Shown here piece after piece: positions 11,168-21,104 of a DNA stretch of 64,000 nucleotides. The translations under genes were made by a program, and so were the position numbers. Numbering within the stretch: the stretch's first letter is position 1; every line of letters starts with the position of its first letter. A model generated the notes under the pieces. The model worked only from the letters and a program-made list of their open reading frames with translations, was not told the DNA's origin and did not search any database. The DNA is from Akanthomyces muscarius (lineage: Eukaryota > Ascomycota > Sordariomycetes > Hypocreales > Cordycipitaceae). Location: contig NW_026611615.1 of assembly GCF_028009165.1 (NCBI RefSeq), forward strand, positions 1 to 64,000. The letters are read 5' to 3'.

Positions 11168-12444
11168 ATGACGACCAGTACAATATCGCTCAAGACATTC
11201 TTGGCTGCAGCCAAGGATGCTCTGGCTATGCCACCTGCTCAGCGTTCTCTGCCGCTGACATTTGTCGTGGGCAATGAGTCGGCTGGTGAGAAAACAAATA
11301 ACCTCGGCTACGCCACATATGAGTCCTTTACTGACGAGTCTTGACAGACCTCGACTCGCTGTGCTCAGCAGTTGTTCTGGCGTACATTCGATCTCATATT
11401 GCGCCTAGGCGCTTGCACATCCCCTTGTCAAACCTGCCTCGGGAGGACCTCGCCATGAGAATTGAACTTGGCCCGATTCTTGCCAAGGCCGATCTCGATG
11501 ATTCCGATCTCATCACCCTGTCAGAGCTTCCGCAGGATTTGGACCCCAAAGACACAGAGTGGGTTCTCGTTGACCACAATGTCCTCACTGGCGATCTGAG
11601 AAAATACGACAGCCGTGTTATTAGCTGCATCGATCACCATGTTGACGAGGGCGCTGTTTCCGTGCAGGCTGCGCCGCGTGTTATCGAGACGTGCGGCAGC
11701 TGCATGAGTCTCGTGGTAGACACTTATGCAGATGCTTGGCGCATTTTGGCCCACGGCGAACAGTCGCCAGTCACTACCAAGAATATTAGCAAGGACCTCA
11801 ACCAGCTCGCGCAGGTTGCCCTGGCCCCGATACTCATCGACACCGTCAATATGACAGCCACCGCCAAGATTCGCCCCAAAGACTCTCGCGCAGCAAAACT
11901 ACTGGAAGAAGAGCTCATGCACGGCCCCAACTTTGACCAGACGGCATACTTTGACATCATCACAGCCGCCAAGGAAGACCTGTCCCAGCTCAGCCTGCGT
12001 GACATTCTCCGCAAGGACTACAAAGAGTGGGAGAATGGCGGAATCAAGCTCGGCATTAGTTGTGTTGTGCAAAATTTCGACTTTTTCCTCGAAAAGGCGG
12101 CCTCCACGAGCAAAGAAAGCGGCGAAGATGTGATGCTGCGGGCGCTGCACTCGTGGGCGCAGGAGCAAAAGCTCGACATCGCGTCCATCATGACCACGTC
12201 TAATCCGGGCGGCGAGTTTCAGCGACACCTGCTCGTATGGGGTCTTACTGGTGGCGGTAAGAAGGCGGTCAAGAAGTTTAGAGAGGATACCACGGAGAAG
12301 CTGAAGCTGGAGTTGTGGAACGATGGCATTTTGGACGAGCCAGGATCCAGGCATGCATGGAGACAGCTTGCACTGGATTCGAGCAGAAAGCAAGTGGCGC
12401 CGATGTTGCGCGATGCCATGAAATGGGCCAGTGCTAACTTGTAG
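11168..12444 (+). CDS. PPX1: Exopolyphosphatase (DHH/DHHA2 family)
   Basis: Exons 11168-11285 and 11348-12444 give 404 residues; the 62-base intron has a GTGAGA donor and ACAG acceptor. The DHH phosphoesterase metal-binding motifs are in order: NESADLDS (about residues 35-43), VDHN (about 114) and the defining CIDHHVDE (about 135), followed by the DHHA2 C-terminal domain. Family knowledge: Ppx1 removes terminal phosphates from inorganic polyphosphate in cytosol and mitochondria, with a Mg/Mn centre. The length matches yeast Ppx1 (397). The start was chosen because an in-frame upstream exon restores the first motif, which the downstream open frame alone would split. Confidence 0.93.
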
Positions 12445-12689
12445 CGCCGGCAGTATCAGGAAGATGTGTGCCTGTAATCTAGATTGTTCCTAGACATTTC
12501 TCGATGAAAGGAAGCGAACTCTGTTGCTGCGAGAGTGAATTTACGTCTATTCTATGCTATTGATTGATATGCTTTGCAGTTTATTCTTGTTGTTACATGG
12601 CTGTGATGATGATACAATGGTATGAGGTTTGATAATACAAGAAAAGTCCTTCTTCTTTCCTACACTCGACAGCTGTGCAACACTGCATC

Positions 12690-14624
12690 CTACGCCTCGA
12701 ATCTGCTCCGAATCTCGGCATCCAGCGCATTCTGCCTCTCCACTCTGGCCTCTTCCGTCTGCAGCTCCCCGCGGATGCGCTCCACGTCCCGCAGCATGGT
12801 GACAAACTCGCGCCGCTCGAGGTTGCGCGCCTCAAGCGTCGTCATCTCGCTGTCGGGCGGCGGACGGTGCAGCAGCTCCTCGGCCGCCGGGTCCGCGACC
12901 AGGATGCACGCGCGCAGCGCGTCGTACAGGCTGCCCGTTGGCAGCACCGGCGGCTCCTCGCGACCCATCTCGAGGTACAGCCAGCGCAGGGCCTCGGTGC
13001 ACAGCCGGGCGTCTCCCGTAGCGGTGACTGTCGCGTAGGCGAGCTCGTAGAGGGCGGCGCTGCGCGGCTGCTGGAAGCGCGCGGGCACGCGGAGGGCGTC
13101 CCAGAAGCGGTCCCAGTCCTGGTGCCGGGCGTACGCGACCATGAGCCGATGCACCTGGTCGTTGGTGGGCGCGATGCGCCGCTCGGTGAGGAGGAACTCA
13201 ATGTTGGCCTGGGCGCGCTGCAGCGCCGGCCCGTACGCGGGGGAGGATACGAGCGACTCGATGAGCGTGATGAGGATATCGCCCGACAGGAGCGCGATGC
13301 CGCGCTCCTCGCCGGCGAGGAGCAGCTGGTCGACGAGCTTGAGCCGCTCAGGGGCGGTGTCGGGGTCGTGGGGTCCGGCTTGGAAGACGTGGCGGATGAG
13401 CTGGACGAGGTCTTGGGCGTCCATGGGTGCGCCGGAGGCTTGAAAGTCCTGGATATGCGTTGCGACCGAGTCTAGGTTCAGATGTGTGGCCTGAGGGTCC
13501 GCTGTAGTAGTGTTGTCGGTTGTGAGTCGCCGTGCGCTTGTGGAAAAGTATCGCTTCTGCGAGGCATCTTCCATGGCTTGCCATTGCTGGGCGGCCTTGT
13601 TGTAGCCGTCTGGCAGCTGCAGCCGGGAAGCCACCTGGTCCGTTAGCTCTTCCGCGGACAGCGGCTCCTGGCCGAGGACCTTTCTGTTGTCTCTGAAGCT
13701 CCGCTTCAGCATGCCCTCCCACAGCGCCTCCAGGTCGAGCTCCTGGCGCCGGGCCTCTGTCATACACTGAACCACGATCGTTGTGCCGGCCGCACCGGCG
13801 TCGAATCCAGCCATGCGACCCGTTGCGTCAAAATTAGCATCGGCGTCCGACACGCCGTCGTCGGTGTTGAAGCTGACGCAGATCCAGCCAGTGGAGATGC
13901 CATTGTCGCCGCGGGGGATGATGTTGGCGTTAGTGCCCATGAGCTTGGCTTTTTTGCGCAGACGGCGCAGCTTGGTGCGCAGCTCCCCGGCGCCAATGAG
14001 GCCGTCAGCTTTGGCCTCGAACTGGTGATGTTTACGTATCCAGCGCACAAAGCGGCCGGCCGAAACATGGAGATGCTTCTCGCTGCGCGCTGTGCCAAAC
14101 ACCATGATGAGATTTGGACCAAGTGCGGCATGCGGGTCAAGCTCTCGCAGGTCAAAGAGTGCGAGGTCATCCAAGCCCATGTCCTCGAAAATGTACTTCA
14201 TCATGGGCTCGACGACAAGTGGCGCACCTTCTGGGGCGACAGGCAGTGTTTGCTGGTGCTGGCTGGGCGGATGCTGAGGTGGCTCCTCGTCCAGGAACCA
14301 GGGCGTGTCTTCTTCGTCGGTCTGTTTCGTCTCATTCGATACATTATCGATAGCTTTTGTTGTGCCGTCTTCGATCCGGTGACGTCTCGTGGTCGACAGG
14401 TTCCGTTGCTGGATGTGTAGTGAGGAATTTGGCCTAGACAGCAGACGTTGCGCTGATACTGCAATTACAGGCCGGCCCGCAGCCAAAACGGCTCGAAACA
14501 GGCTGGTCTGGCAGCTGCGACAACTCAAACTCGCCATTGCAGGCCGCGCAATCATTTTGGCGGCTTGAAGAATAATTGCCAGTTGCTGCAAGGAAATTGG
14601 ATAAATGCGCTGCAGCTTGGCCAA
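12690..14624 (-). CDS. ATP25: ATPase synthesis protein 25, mitochondrial
   Basis: A single exon encodes 644 residues. Residues about 30-85 are Arg/Ser-rich with few acids, as in a mitochondrial presequence, and end in a QRNLSTTRR stretch. Residues about 150-270 match the RsfS/Iojap ribosome-silencing fold (DDLALFDLRELDP, then FGTARSEKHLHVSAGRFVRWI). The C-terminal half (about 370-644) is helical and corresponds to the part that stabilises the OLI1/ATP9 mRNA in yeast. Yeast Atp25 is cleaved near its middle into two working halves; a second presequence-like stretch (KRYFSTSARR, about residue 360) sits at the expected junction. The first ATG is used; ATGs at residues 23 and 29 are equally possible starts. 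It is head-to-head with RPO41. Confidence 0.88.
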   Translation of the reverse strand: MAKLQRIYPISLQQLAIILQAAKMIARPAMASLSCRSCQTSLFRAVLAAGRPVIAVSAQRLLSRPNSSLHIQQRNLSTTRRHRIEDGTTKAIDNVSNETKQTDEEDTPWFLDEEPPQHPPSQHQQTLPVAPEGAPLVVEPMMKYIFEDMGLDDLALFDLRELDPHAALGPNLIMVFGTARSEKHLHVSAGRFVRWIRKHHQFEAKADGLIGAGELRTKLRRLRKKAKLMGTNANIIPRGDNGISTGWICVSFNTDDGVSDADANFDATGRMAGFDAGAAGTTIVVQCMTEARRQELDLEALWEGMLKRSFRDNRKVLGQEPLSAEELTDQVASRLQLPDGYNKAAQQWQAMEDASQKRYFSTSARRLTTDNTTTADPQATHLNLDSVATHIQDFQASGAPMDAQDLVQLIRHVFQAGPHDPDTAPERLKLVDQLLLAGEERGIALLSGDILITLIESLVSSPAYGPALQRAQANIEFLLTERRIAPTNDQVHRLMVAYARHQDWDRFWDALRVPARFQQPRSAALYELAYATVTATGDARLCTEALRWLYLEMGREEPPVLPTGSLYDALRACILVADPAAEELLHRPPPDSEMTTLEARNLERREFVTMLRDVERIRGELQTEEARVERQNALDAEIRSRFEA

Positions 14625-14994
14625 AAATTGTTTAGACCCCCAAGCTCCATTACTGTTAGCTTGCCGGCGTTCGCCACAGCCACGCCAAGGTCGAGTGGGG
14701 ACATTTCCTGAGCAGAAAAATTGGCTACACGTGACCCTCTTCAGGGGACGCTGGGCCTCCTATGGCGACAAATTCTCTGGAGCCGGGGGCAGTCCGGCTT
14801 CGAAAACTTCTTGCGCCATCTGTGAAGCAAGCTGTGCTGGGGAGGCAAGCTGTATTCTACTTGTATTTCGGCCGTTTCTGTTGTATTTTTGTTTTTACCA
14901 CATCAATGATTTAATCCTCCCCTCTTCGAATATCCTGCGATTACCACGACAAGCGCACTTGGCCTCGTCTCGTGCAGAGCACGTCTCGTTCGCA
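14625..14994. promoter_or_regulatory. Shared promoter between ATP25 and RPO41
   Basis: Only 370 bases separate the two start codons. The gap contains a CACGTGAC box at 14729-14736 and a reverse CCAAT box (ATTGG at about 14720). Another reverse CCAAT lies at about 14596, inside the first codons of ATP25 if its first ATG is used. CCAAT boxes bind the HAP complex, a known regulator of respiratory genes. Binding here is inferred. Confidence 0.5.
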
Positions 14995-17900
14995 ATGCTT
15001 TCCAGGCAGGCTCGCCGCGGCGTGTCTGCCACTCGAGCAATGCCATTTAGCCATGCACGACCACAATCACGATTGATACCCGCTCGATTTAATGCATTGT
15101 CCATTACTCGGCGCCACATTTCCACCAGAACACCAGGACACTGGCGCATAGAACGATCAGAGAACCGTGCCCAACGACCTCGCTACCGAGCTCTTGCAAC
15201 GGCCGTCGATGACTTCAAACTCGACAATTCTGTTTACGGCAACTTCCCGGCATCCCCCATGGGAGCGTTTCAGTCTCCTCTCCGACCCTACGATTTGTCT
15301 CCGTTCGACCCTTCCTCTCCCCTCACGATACCCGAGGCACCCGCCACCTCCCCGGTCCAGACTAAAATCAGCCCCCACGGCATCCCTGGAGAAGCAGACG
15401 ACATGCTTTTAGTCTTTGATGCCTGCATCAGAGTTGGGAAGCTGGACCGTGCCGCTCTGGTCCTGAAACGGATGAACTTGTACCAGAGTCTTTCTCCCGA
15501 GGAGCGCATCCTCCTTCACAACCAGTACCTGAGGGCCTCACTGGTGCAGCTGAGAGCGAGCCCAGATCGACGACGGGCTGAACAGCTTCACAAATTTTAC
15601 GAAATGAATATTCGCAACAAAGGCCTGCCTCAGACAGCCGAGACTGTCGCCTGCATGCTCAAGGCGTCCATACTCTCCGAACGTGGCGCACGGCTGACTC
15701 GCCTTATCACGCGTTACATGGGGATGGCCCCAGGCGAGTCTGGATTACGTGTTCTGAGCATGGCCGAGATTTTAAGCGACCAAGATCTTGCTGTCATTAC
15801 TGCCCAATGCCCAACATACAACTATTCTGCCGAGCCAGAGTTTGAGGACGATATTATTGATGAGGCTGCCACGGATGATGCATACCTGACACCGACGGAA
15901 ACGACTCAAATTTCTCCCTCATCAGGCGCTGGAGCTACACCCGAACTCGTACCAACCCCTCAGCGAGGCGATTCGCTGACTGCCCTGAGGGACGGCCTGA
16001 AGCTGGTTTCGAACCTTGAGGCCTTTGACGCGTCAAACCTCTCCAAGGACGATTTGCATAGCTTGCAGCTCCAACTTGAACGTGATTCGATCAGTGCTGC
16101 TGTCAATAAATGGAGGAACCAAAACAAGCAGCTGCAAAAGGTTGGAATCACGACTGGCCTGAGTGGACCTAATAAGGAAGGCTCCCTGGCTAGCTACACA
16201 TCGTCATGGCTCAGTGCTATGGAGATACGCATACAGGATGAGATTGCGCAGGTTGAAGTATCGGAAGGCAAGGAGGTCAAGTCGGAAAGGGACATCGAAC
16301 GATGTATTTTCGGCCCCTTCATTCGACAAGCAGACCCTGCGCGACTGGCCGCGGTTACCATTCTCAGCACGCTTAACGCTGGTACTCTGCTTGGAGTCGA
16401 CAAGGGCATTGCAATCCAGAAAATCATCAATACTGTCGCCAAACAAGCGCACGAAGACATTGAACTTCAGAAAAAGGAAAAAAAGACGGTCCGGCGCCGC
16501 AAGGTCACATACGATGCCTCCAAAGCGAACCTTGACGAGGTCGATTCTGCGTCACAGATTACAGAAAGCAAAGAAGCTGTCAAGCGGATCGAGGAATCTA
16601 CCAGCCAGCCATGGTCAACGCAAATCAAGGCTCAAGTCGGAGCCTTCCTCGTCAAAGCCCTTCTTGACTCAGCAAAGGTCAAGGTCATCACACAACACCC
16701 TACAACTGGAGAGCTGGTCAGCCAGTACCAACCCGCCTTCACCCACATTCAGCAGCCACGCAAAGGCAAGAAGGTTGGTATGCTCATCATGCACAACACC
16801 CTCGTCGAACAGCTCAAGCGTGAGCCACTAGGCGATTTTCTTGCCAAGCACCTGCCGATGATTGTCGAGCCGAAGCCTTGGAAGAACATGAATGATGGCG
16901 GTTTTCTTGAGAGCAAGACTAGCGTCATTCGAGTCCAGCCCGGCAACGTTGAACAACGACTCTATGCCAAAGCTGCTGTGGAATGTGGTGACATGAAGCA
17001 AGTTTTCAAGGGCCTTGATGTTCTTGGCCAGACGGCATGGCGGATCAATCGTGATGTGTTGAACGTCATGATGGAGGCTTGGAATTCAGGCGAAGAAATC
17101 GCCAACATGCCAGCTTTGGAACCAACATTCGACATGCCCGCTGAGCCTGACTCGACGGTTAACCCTGCTCTACACAAGAAATGGATTCGCGACATCAAGG
17201 CCATTGAAAACGAGCGCTCTGGCTTACATTCGCAGCGATGCTACATGAATCTGCAGTTGGAAATCGCGCGAGCGTTCCGAAACCAGACCATTTACTTCCC
17301 ACATAACGTCGATTACCGTGGCCGTGCTTATCCCATGCCTACGTATCTGAACCATATGGGTGCCGACCACGCACGAGCTGTGCTATCATTTTCAAAGGGC
17401 AAACCTCTAGGCGAAGCAGGTCTACGATGGCTGAAGATTCATTTTGCCAATGTCTACGGCCTCGACAAGGCCAGCTTTGAAGAGCGTGAAGCCTTTGCAA
17501 ACGAAAGCGTTGATAAGATCGTCGAAACTGTGACCAACCCACTCAACGGAAGTCGCTGGTGGCTCAAGGCCGAGGATCCATGGCAATGCCTTGCAGCTTG
17601 CTTTGAGCTCAAGGGAGCGCTCGACATGGAGGACCCAACCACTTACATCTCTCATCTCCCAATCCAGCAGGACGGTACTTGCAACGGTCTGCAGCACTAT
17701 GCTGCCCTGGGTGGTGATACGTGGGGCGCAAGACAAGTCAACCTGGAGCCAGGCGACCGGCCTGCTGATGTTTATTCAGCTGTCGCTGACCTAGTCAAGC
17801 AGGCCATAGCCAAGGACGCTGCAGCAAATAACAAGTTTGGTGTTGTGCTTGACGGCAAGATCACTCGAAAGGTGGTCAAGCAGACAGTCATGACCAACGT

Positions 17901-19176
17901 GTATGGCGTTACATTTGCTGGTGCCAAGAAGCAGGTTTGCAAGCAAATTGATGCCTTGTATCCCGACCTGGGCAAACAGTGCGGAATTCCGAACCTGATG
18001 CTGTCGACATATATCGCCCGACACGTATTCACTGCCCTTGCAACTATGTTCCGTGGTGCTCACGATATTCAGTATTGGCTTGGCGAGATTGGTGGACGCG
18101 TCTGCCGGGCTCTGACGCCTGCTCAGCTGCAGCATATCGCTGACGAGTATTCGAATGGGTCGGCTAGCACCAAGACAGGCAAGGCAGGCAAGGTCTCCAA
18201 AGCAGGGAAATCGGGCTTCGACGAATTGACTAAACAATTTCGTTCCACGGTGGTCTGGACGACGCCGCTTCGTATGCCTGTCGCTCAGCCGTACCGCAAG
18301 ACGACTGCCAAAGAAATCCGAACCTGCCTCCAATCTCTTGCATACCACTCTAGCGACTCTACCGACCCCGTCAATAGGAGGAAGCAGCTCCAAGGCTTCC
18401 CACCCAACTTCATTCACTCCCTCGACGCTAGCCATATGCTTCTCTCTGCGCTCGAGTGCCACGATCGTGGCCTTGACTTCGCAGCTGTCCACGATTCCTT
18501 CTGGACCCACGCCGCTGACGTCAATGTCATGAATGAGGTCATCCGTGATTCGTTCATCAAGATTCACGAGGAAGATGTCATTGGACGTTTGGCTGCCGAG
18601 TTTGAGACACGACACAAGGGATCTCTGTTTCTGTCTCAAATCGATGCTGCATCGCCAGTTGCCAAGAAGATCAAAGCTCTGAGGAAAAAGAGCAACCTCT
18701 CTCCAAGAGAAGAACTCCTCCTCGAGCACAAGCGGAATTCCTTGCGTCTTTCTGGCAATCCATGGGATTTGGAAGCCGCCAAACAAATCATTACGCCTGC
18801 TGCCGTGTACGAGGAAATGGCCGGCGCAGAGCCCGACTTGGGCATCGCAGAAGATATCCGTGACATTGGCCTTGGCGAAATCTCGGCTGAAGATGCCGCG
18901 GCTGATGCGAATGAAAACAAGAGAGCGCTTGCGGAAGAAGGCTCAGATTCCGCTGTTGAATCTGAGCTGAAGCGATCCCATGCGCTTCTCAACGAGATGG
19001 ACGGCTCCGCTTTCGAGAATGCAGCCCTCCGTGACCGACCTAACACAAAAGCCAAAGCGGCCAACAAGAAGCGACTACCAGTTCCCGTCTGGCTTCCGCT
19101 GACGATTCCCGACATTCCCAAGAAAGGCGACTTCGATGTCAGCCGCCTGCGAGGAAGTCGATACTTCTTTTCTTGA
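14995..19176 (+). CDS. RPO41: Mitochondrial DNA-directed RNA polymerase
   Basis: One long exon. The frame is open from 14605, but I start at 14995, where an Arg-rich, acid-free presequence begins (MLSRQARRGVSATR), giving 1393 residues. The N-terminal extension (about 80-560) contains PPR-like helices. The T7-type catalytic core follows, with HNVDYRGRAYP (about 770), the palm motif DGTCNGLQH (about 892), the fingers helix KVVKQTVMTNVYG (about 959) and the palm motif HDSFWTHA (about 1165). A Gly/Ser/Lys-rich insertion (about 1055-1075) and a long acidic-to-basic C-terminal tail after HDSFWTHA are features of filamentous fungal forms. It transcribes the mitochondrial genome. Confidence 0.95.
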   Translation: MLSRQARRGVSATRAMPFSHARPQSRLIPARFNALSITRRHISTRTPGHWRIERSENRAQRPRYRALATAVDDFKLDNSVYGNFPASPMGAFQSPLRPYDLSPFDPSSPLTIPEAPATSPVQTKISPHGIPGEADDMLLVFDACIRVGKLDRAALVLKRMNLYQSLSPEERILLHNQYLRASLVQLRASPDRRRAEQLHKFYEMNIRNKGLPQTAETVACMLKASILSERGARLTRLITRYMGMAPGESGLRVLSMAEILSDQDLAVITAQCPTYNYSAEPEFEDDIIDEAATDDAYLTPTETTQISPSSGAGATPELVPTPQRGDSLTALRDGLKLVSNLEAFDASNLSKDDLHSLQLQLERDSISAAVNKWRNQNKQLQKVGITTGLSGPNKEGSLASYTSSWLSAMEIRIQDEIAQVEVSEGKEVKSERDIERCIFGPFIRQADPARLAAVTILSTLNAGTLLGVDKGIAIQKIINTVAKQAHEDIELQKKEKKTVRRRKVTYDASKANLDEVDSASQITESKEAVKRIEESTSQPWSTQIKAQVGAFLVKALLDSAKVKVITQHPTTGELVSQYQPAFTHIQQPRKGKKVGMLIMHNTLVEQLKREPLGDFLAKHLPMIVEPKPWKNMNDGGFLESKTSVIRVQPGNVEQRLYAKAAVECGDMKQVFKGLDVLGQTAWRINRDVLNVMMEAWNSGEEIANMPALEPTFDMPAEPDSTVNPALHKKWIRDIKAIENERSGLHSQRCYMNLQLEIARAFRNQTIYFPHNVDYRGRAYPMPTYLNHMGADHARAVLSFSKGKPLGEAGLRWLKIHFANVYGLDKASFEEREAFANESVDKIVETVTNPLNGSRWWLKAEDPWQCLAACFELKGALDMEDPTTYISHLPIQQDGTCNGLQHYAALGGDTWGARQVNLEPGDRPADVYSAVADLVKQAIAKDAAANNKFGVVLDGKITRKVVKQTVMTNVYGVTFAGAKKQVCKQIDALYPDLGKQCGIPNLMLSTYIARHVFTALATMFRGAHDIQYWLGEIGGRVCRALTPAQLQHIADEYSNGSASTKTGKAGKVSKAGKSGFDELTKQFRSTVVWTTPLRMPVAQPYRKTTAKEIRTCLQSLAYHSSDSTDPVNRRKQLQGFPPNFIHSLDASHMLLSALECHDRGLDFAAVHDSFWTHAADVNVMNEVIRDSFIKIHEEDVIGRLAAEFETRHKGSLFLSQIDAASPVAKKIKALRKKSNLSPREELLLEHKRNSLRLSGNPWDLEAAKQIITPAAVYEEMAGAEPDLGIAEDIRDIGLGEISAEDAAADANENKRALAEEGSDSAVESELKRSHALLNEMDGSAFENAALRDRPNTKAKAANKKRLPVPVWLPLTIPDIPKKGDFDVSRLRGSRYFFS

Positions 19177-19715
19177 ATAACCATTTTCCTGCAACTATAC
19201 ACCATTTAAAACGACATTTGTAAGATTACGAGGGGAGTTGAGAGTGCGGAAGGAGTCAACATTAGCGGTTTTTTTCTTCTCTTTTGGCGCATAACATTTT
19301 GCATACCGAAAAATAACATGGGGAGAAAAAGTGCCCGGGCATATAAAGTTTCAGCGCGACCAGCATGCATTTACCTGGAGTTTCCATTCTTCATTATTAT
19401 TACTAGGATCTTTTTTGGGTTGGGGGGGAGATGGAGGAATTCGATGTATATATCTGTCAAGAAGATGACTACGACTTCTGCTCAGTGTAGGAATAGGCAG
19501 TACTGCCCAGCATCAATCTTGCAAGCCTTGAGCTGGTGTACATTACAATGTAAATTCAGCAAAACATTCACACAAAAGAGTCACATTGACATTACGAGTG
19601 GAAGGTATTGTTCGTAATTACAGTGTTGAACTCAACGCTGTGCTTTATTTGCAGTTTTTCTTTATTTTGGGCTTCTATATATCGGCTCTGTACCATATTT
19701 CCCCTGTTGGCCATT
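19177..19715. other. Convergent 3' intergenic region
   Basis: Holds the 3' ends of RPO41 (+) and the ARC1-like gene (-). It is AT-rich with T runs. No gene is seen. Confidence 0.5.
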
Positions 19716-21104
19716 TTACCTGACGGTAGCGCCCTTGAGAGTCTGCACAGTGCAGACACCGCCTGTTTCGGTGACGAGCTTGCCCAGGTCCGTCTTGCCG
19801 AGGGCCTCGACAGCTCCGGCGTCAAAGACGACGTCGAGCGAGTCGGTGGTGGTGAAGCCGGGCTGGAACATCTCCCAGATCTTCTTCTTGGGGTTGAGGA
19901 CGCCCTCGGGCTCGCCCCTCCAGCCCTCGAAGAAGACGCGATCGCCGGCCTTGGAGTCGGCGGGCGGGGCGACGAGCTCGACGGGACCCTTGTGGTCGTC
20001 GACTTCGCCCTCCTTGATGCGTGGCGAGGCGGCGAGGACCATGGCGCACGACTTGACGCCGCGCATCTTGACGGGCTTAAGGTTGCAGACGACGACGACC
20101 TTGCGGCCCTGCATCTCGGCGAGGGGGATGAGCCCGTTGAGGCCCGAGCACACGGTGCGGCACACCTGGCCCTCGTACTCGGTCGTGTCGTCGTTGGGCT
20201 TGTCGCCCATGGCAATGGTCGAGACGTAAAGCGAGTCGGCGTCGGGGTGGTTGATGGCCTTGAGGATGTGGCCGACGCGGAGGTCAATCAGGCACGGGCT
20301 GAGGGGGGCGGCGGCCGGCTGGGGCTTGGGCTGCTTGGGCGCCTTTTCCTTCTTTTCCTTCTTCTGCTGCTTCTTGTTGTCGCCTGTGACGGCCTCCTTG
20401 GCGTCGGCAGCGAGCTCCTTGACCTTTTCCTTTGTGCGGTCGACAATGTCGGTGGTGGTGGCAGCCACGCCACCAGCGGCGCCGGCACCACCAGCGGTGG
20501 CGGCAGCCGCGGTGGCCTTTTCCTTCTTGAGGCGCTCTTTTTCGGCCTTGGCGTCGACGACGGGCTTGACGTAGCGGACGTCGTCCTGGTCGACGGCGAC
20601 CTTGCCCTCGACGGCGAGCTCAAAGACGGGCGAGTTCTGGACAAAGTCGAGGTGGCGGACAATGTTGGGGCGGCCCTGCTCGCCGGTGCGCTCGTCGGCG
20701 GACCAGGCGGCGACGACCGGGGCGAGTGTCTCGTACAGCGAGACGTCGGCCTTGGAGGGCTTGCTGCCGAGGACGGTGGTGCGCGTGGCGAGGTGGGCGT
20801 TGAGGGCGTCGAGGTGGCCCGCGTTGTCACCGTCGGCGCCGGAGCGGATGCTCTCCGAGTTGGCGACCCATTTCTGGATTTCCGTCTCCTCGGCCGGCGT
20901 GAAGCTCTGCGCGCTGAGGGCGGCCATGGTGGACTGGAGCTGGCGGCGGAAGTTGGCGGCTGCTGCTGTGCTGGTACGGCTCCGGAGGGGAGTGGTGATG
21001 GATCGAAGGGCGAACAGCTTGGCGACAGCTATTCGGGATTTTTTCCTGAAATGGAACGGAACAGATCTCTTTGAGACAGAACGTGATTCGAGGCTAGAGG
21101 ACAA
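19716..21104 (-). CDS. ARC1: Arc1-like tRNA-binding cofactor with EMAPII domain
   Basis: A single exon encodes 462 residues. The C-terminal 180 residues (from about 285, LIDLRVGHILKAINHPDADSLY) form an EMAPII/OB-fold tRNA-binding domain with the conserved VCSGL and NLKPVKMRGVKS motifs. A Lys/Ala-rich linker (about 195-280) precedes it. Residues about 65-185 resemble the GST-like domain by which yeast Arc1 holds Met- and Glu-tRNA synthetases. The expected role is to deliver tRNA to these enzymes. The first 59 residues are Arg/Ser-rich with almost no acids, like a mitochondrial presequence. A second ATG at 20927 (MAALSAQSF) starts exactly at the folded part, so two isoforms are possible. Confidence 0.85.
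   Translation of the reverse strand: MSSSLESRSVSKRSVPFHFRKKSRIAVAKLFALRSITTPLRSRTSTAAAANFRRQLQSTMAALSAQSFTPAEETEIQKWVANSESIRSGADGDNAGHLDALNAHLATRTTVLGSKPSKADVSLYETLAPVVAAWSADERTGEQGRPNIVRHLDFVQNSPVFELAVEGKVAVDQDDVRYVKPVVDAKAEKERLKKEKATAAAATAGGAGAAGGVAATTTDIVDRTKEKVKELAADAKEAVTGDNKKQQKKEKKEKAPKQPKPQPAAAPLSPCLIDLRVGHILKAINHPDADSLYVSTIAMGDKPNDDTTEYEGQVCRTVCSGLNGLIPLAEMQGRKVVVVCNLKPVKMRGVKSCAMVLAASPRIKEGEVDDHKGPVELVAPPADSKAGDRVFFEGWRGEPEGVLNPKKKIWEMFQPGFTTTDSLDVVFDAGAVEALGKTDLGKLVTETGGVCTVQTLKGATVR

Noticed and set aside
14605..14994. In-frame N-terminal extension of RPO41 by 130 residues
   Set aside because: It overlaps the ATP25 start and promoter, and a proper mitochondrial presequence begins only at 14995.
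17791..18786. 331-codon minus-strand frame inside RPO41
   Set aside because: Antisense to the intact polymerase core; no recognisable motif.
19608..21074. 488-codon open frame on the plus strand opposite the ARC1-like gene
   Set aside because: Antisense shadow of a GC-rich, Lys/Ala-rich coding strand; Gly/Asp/Val-rich with no domain.
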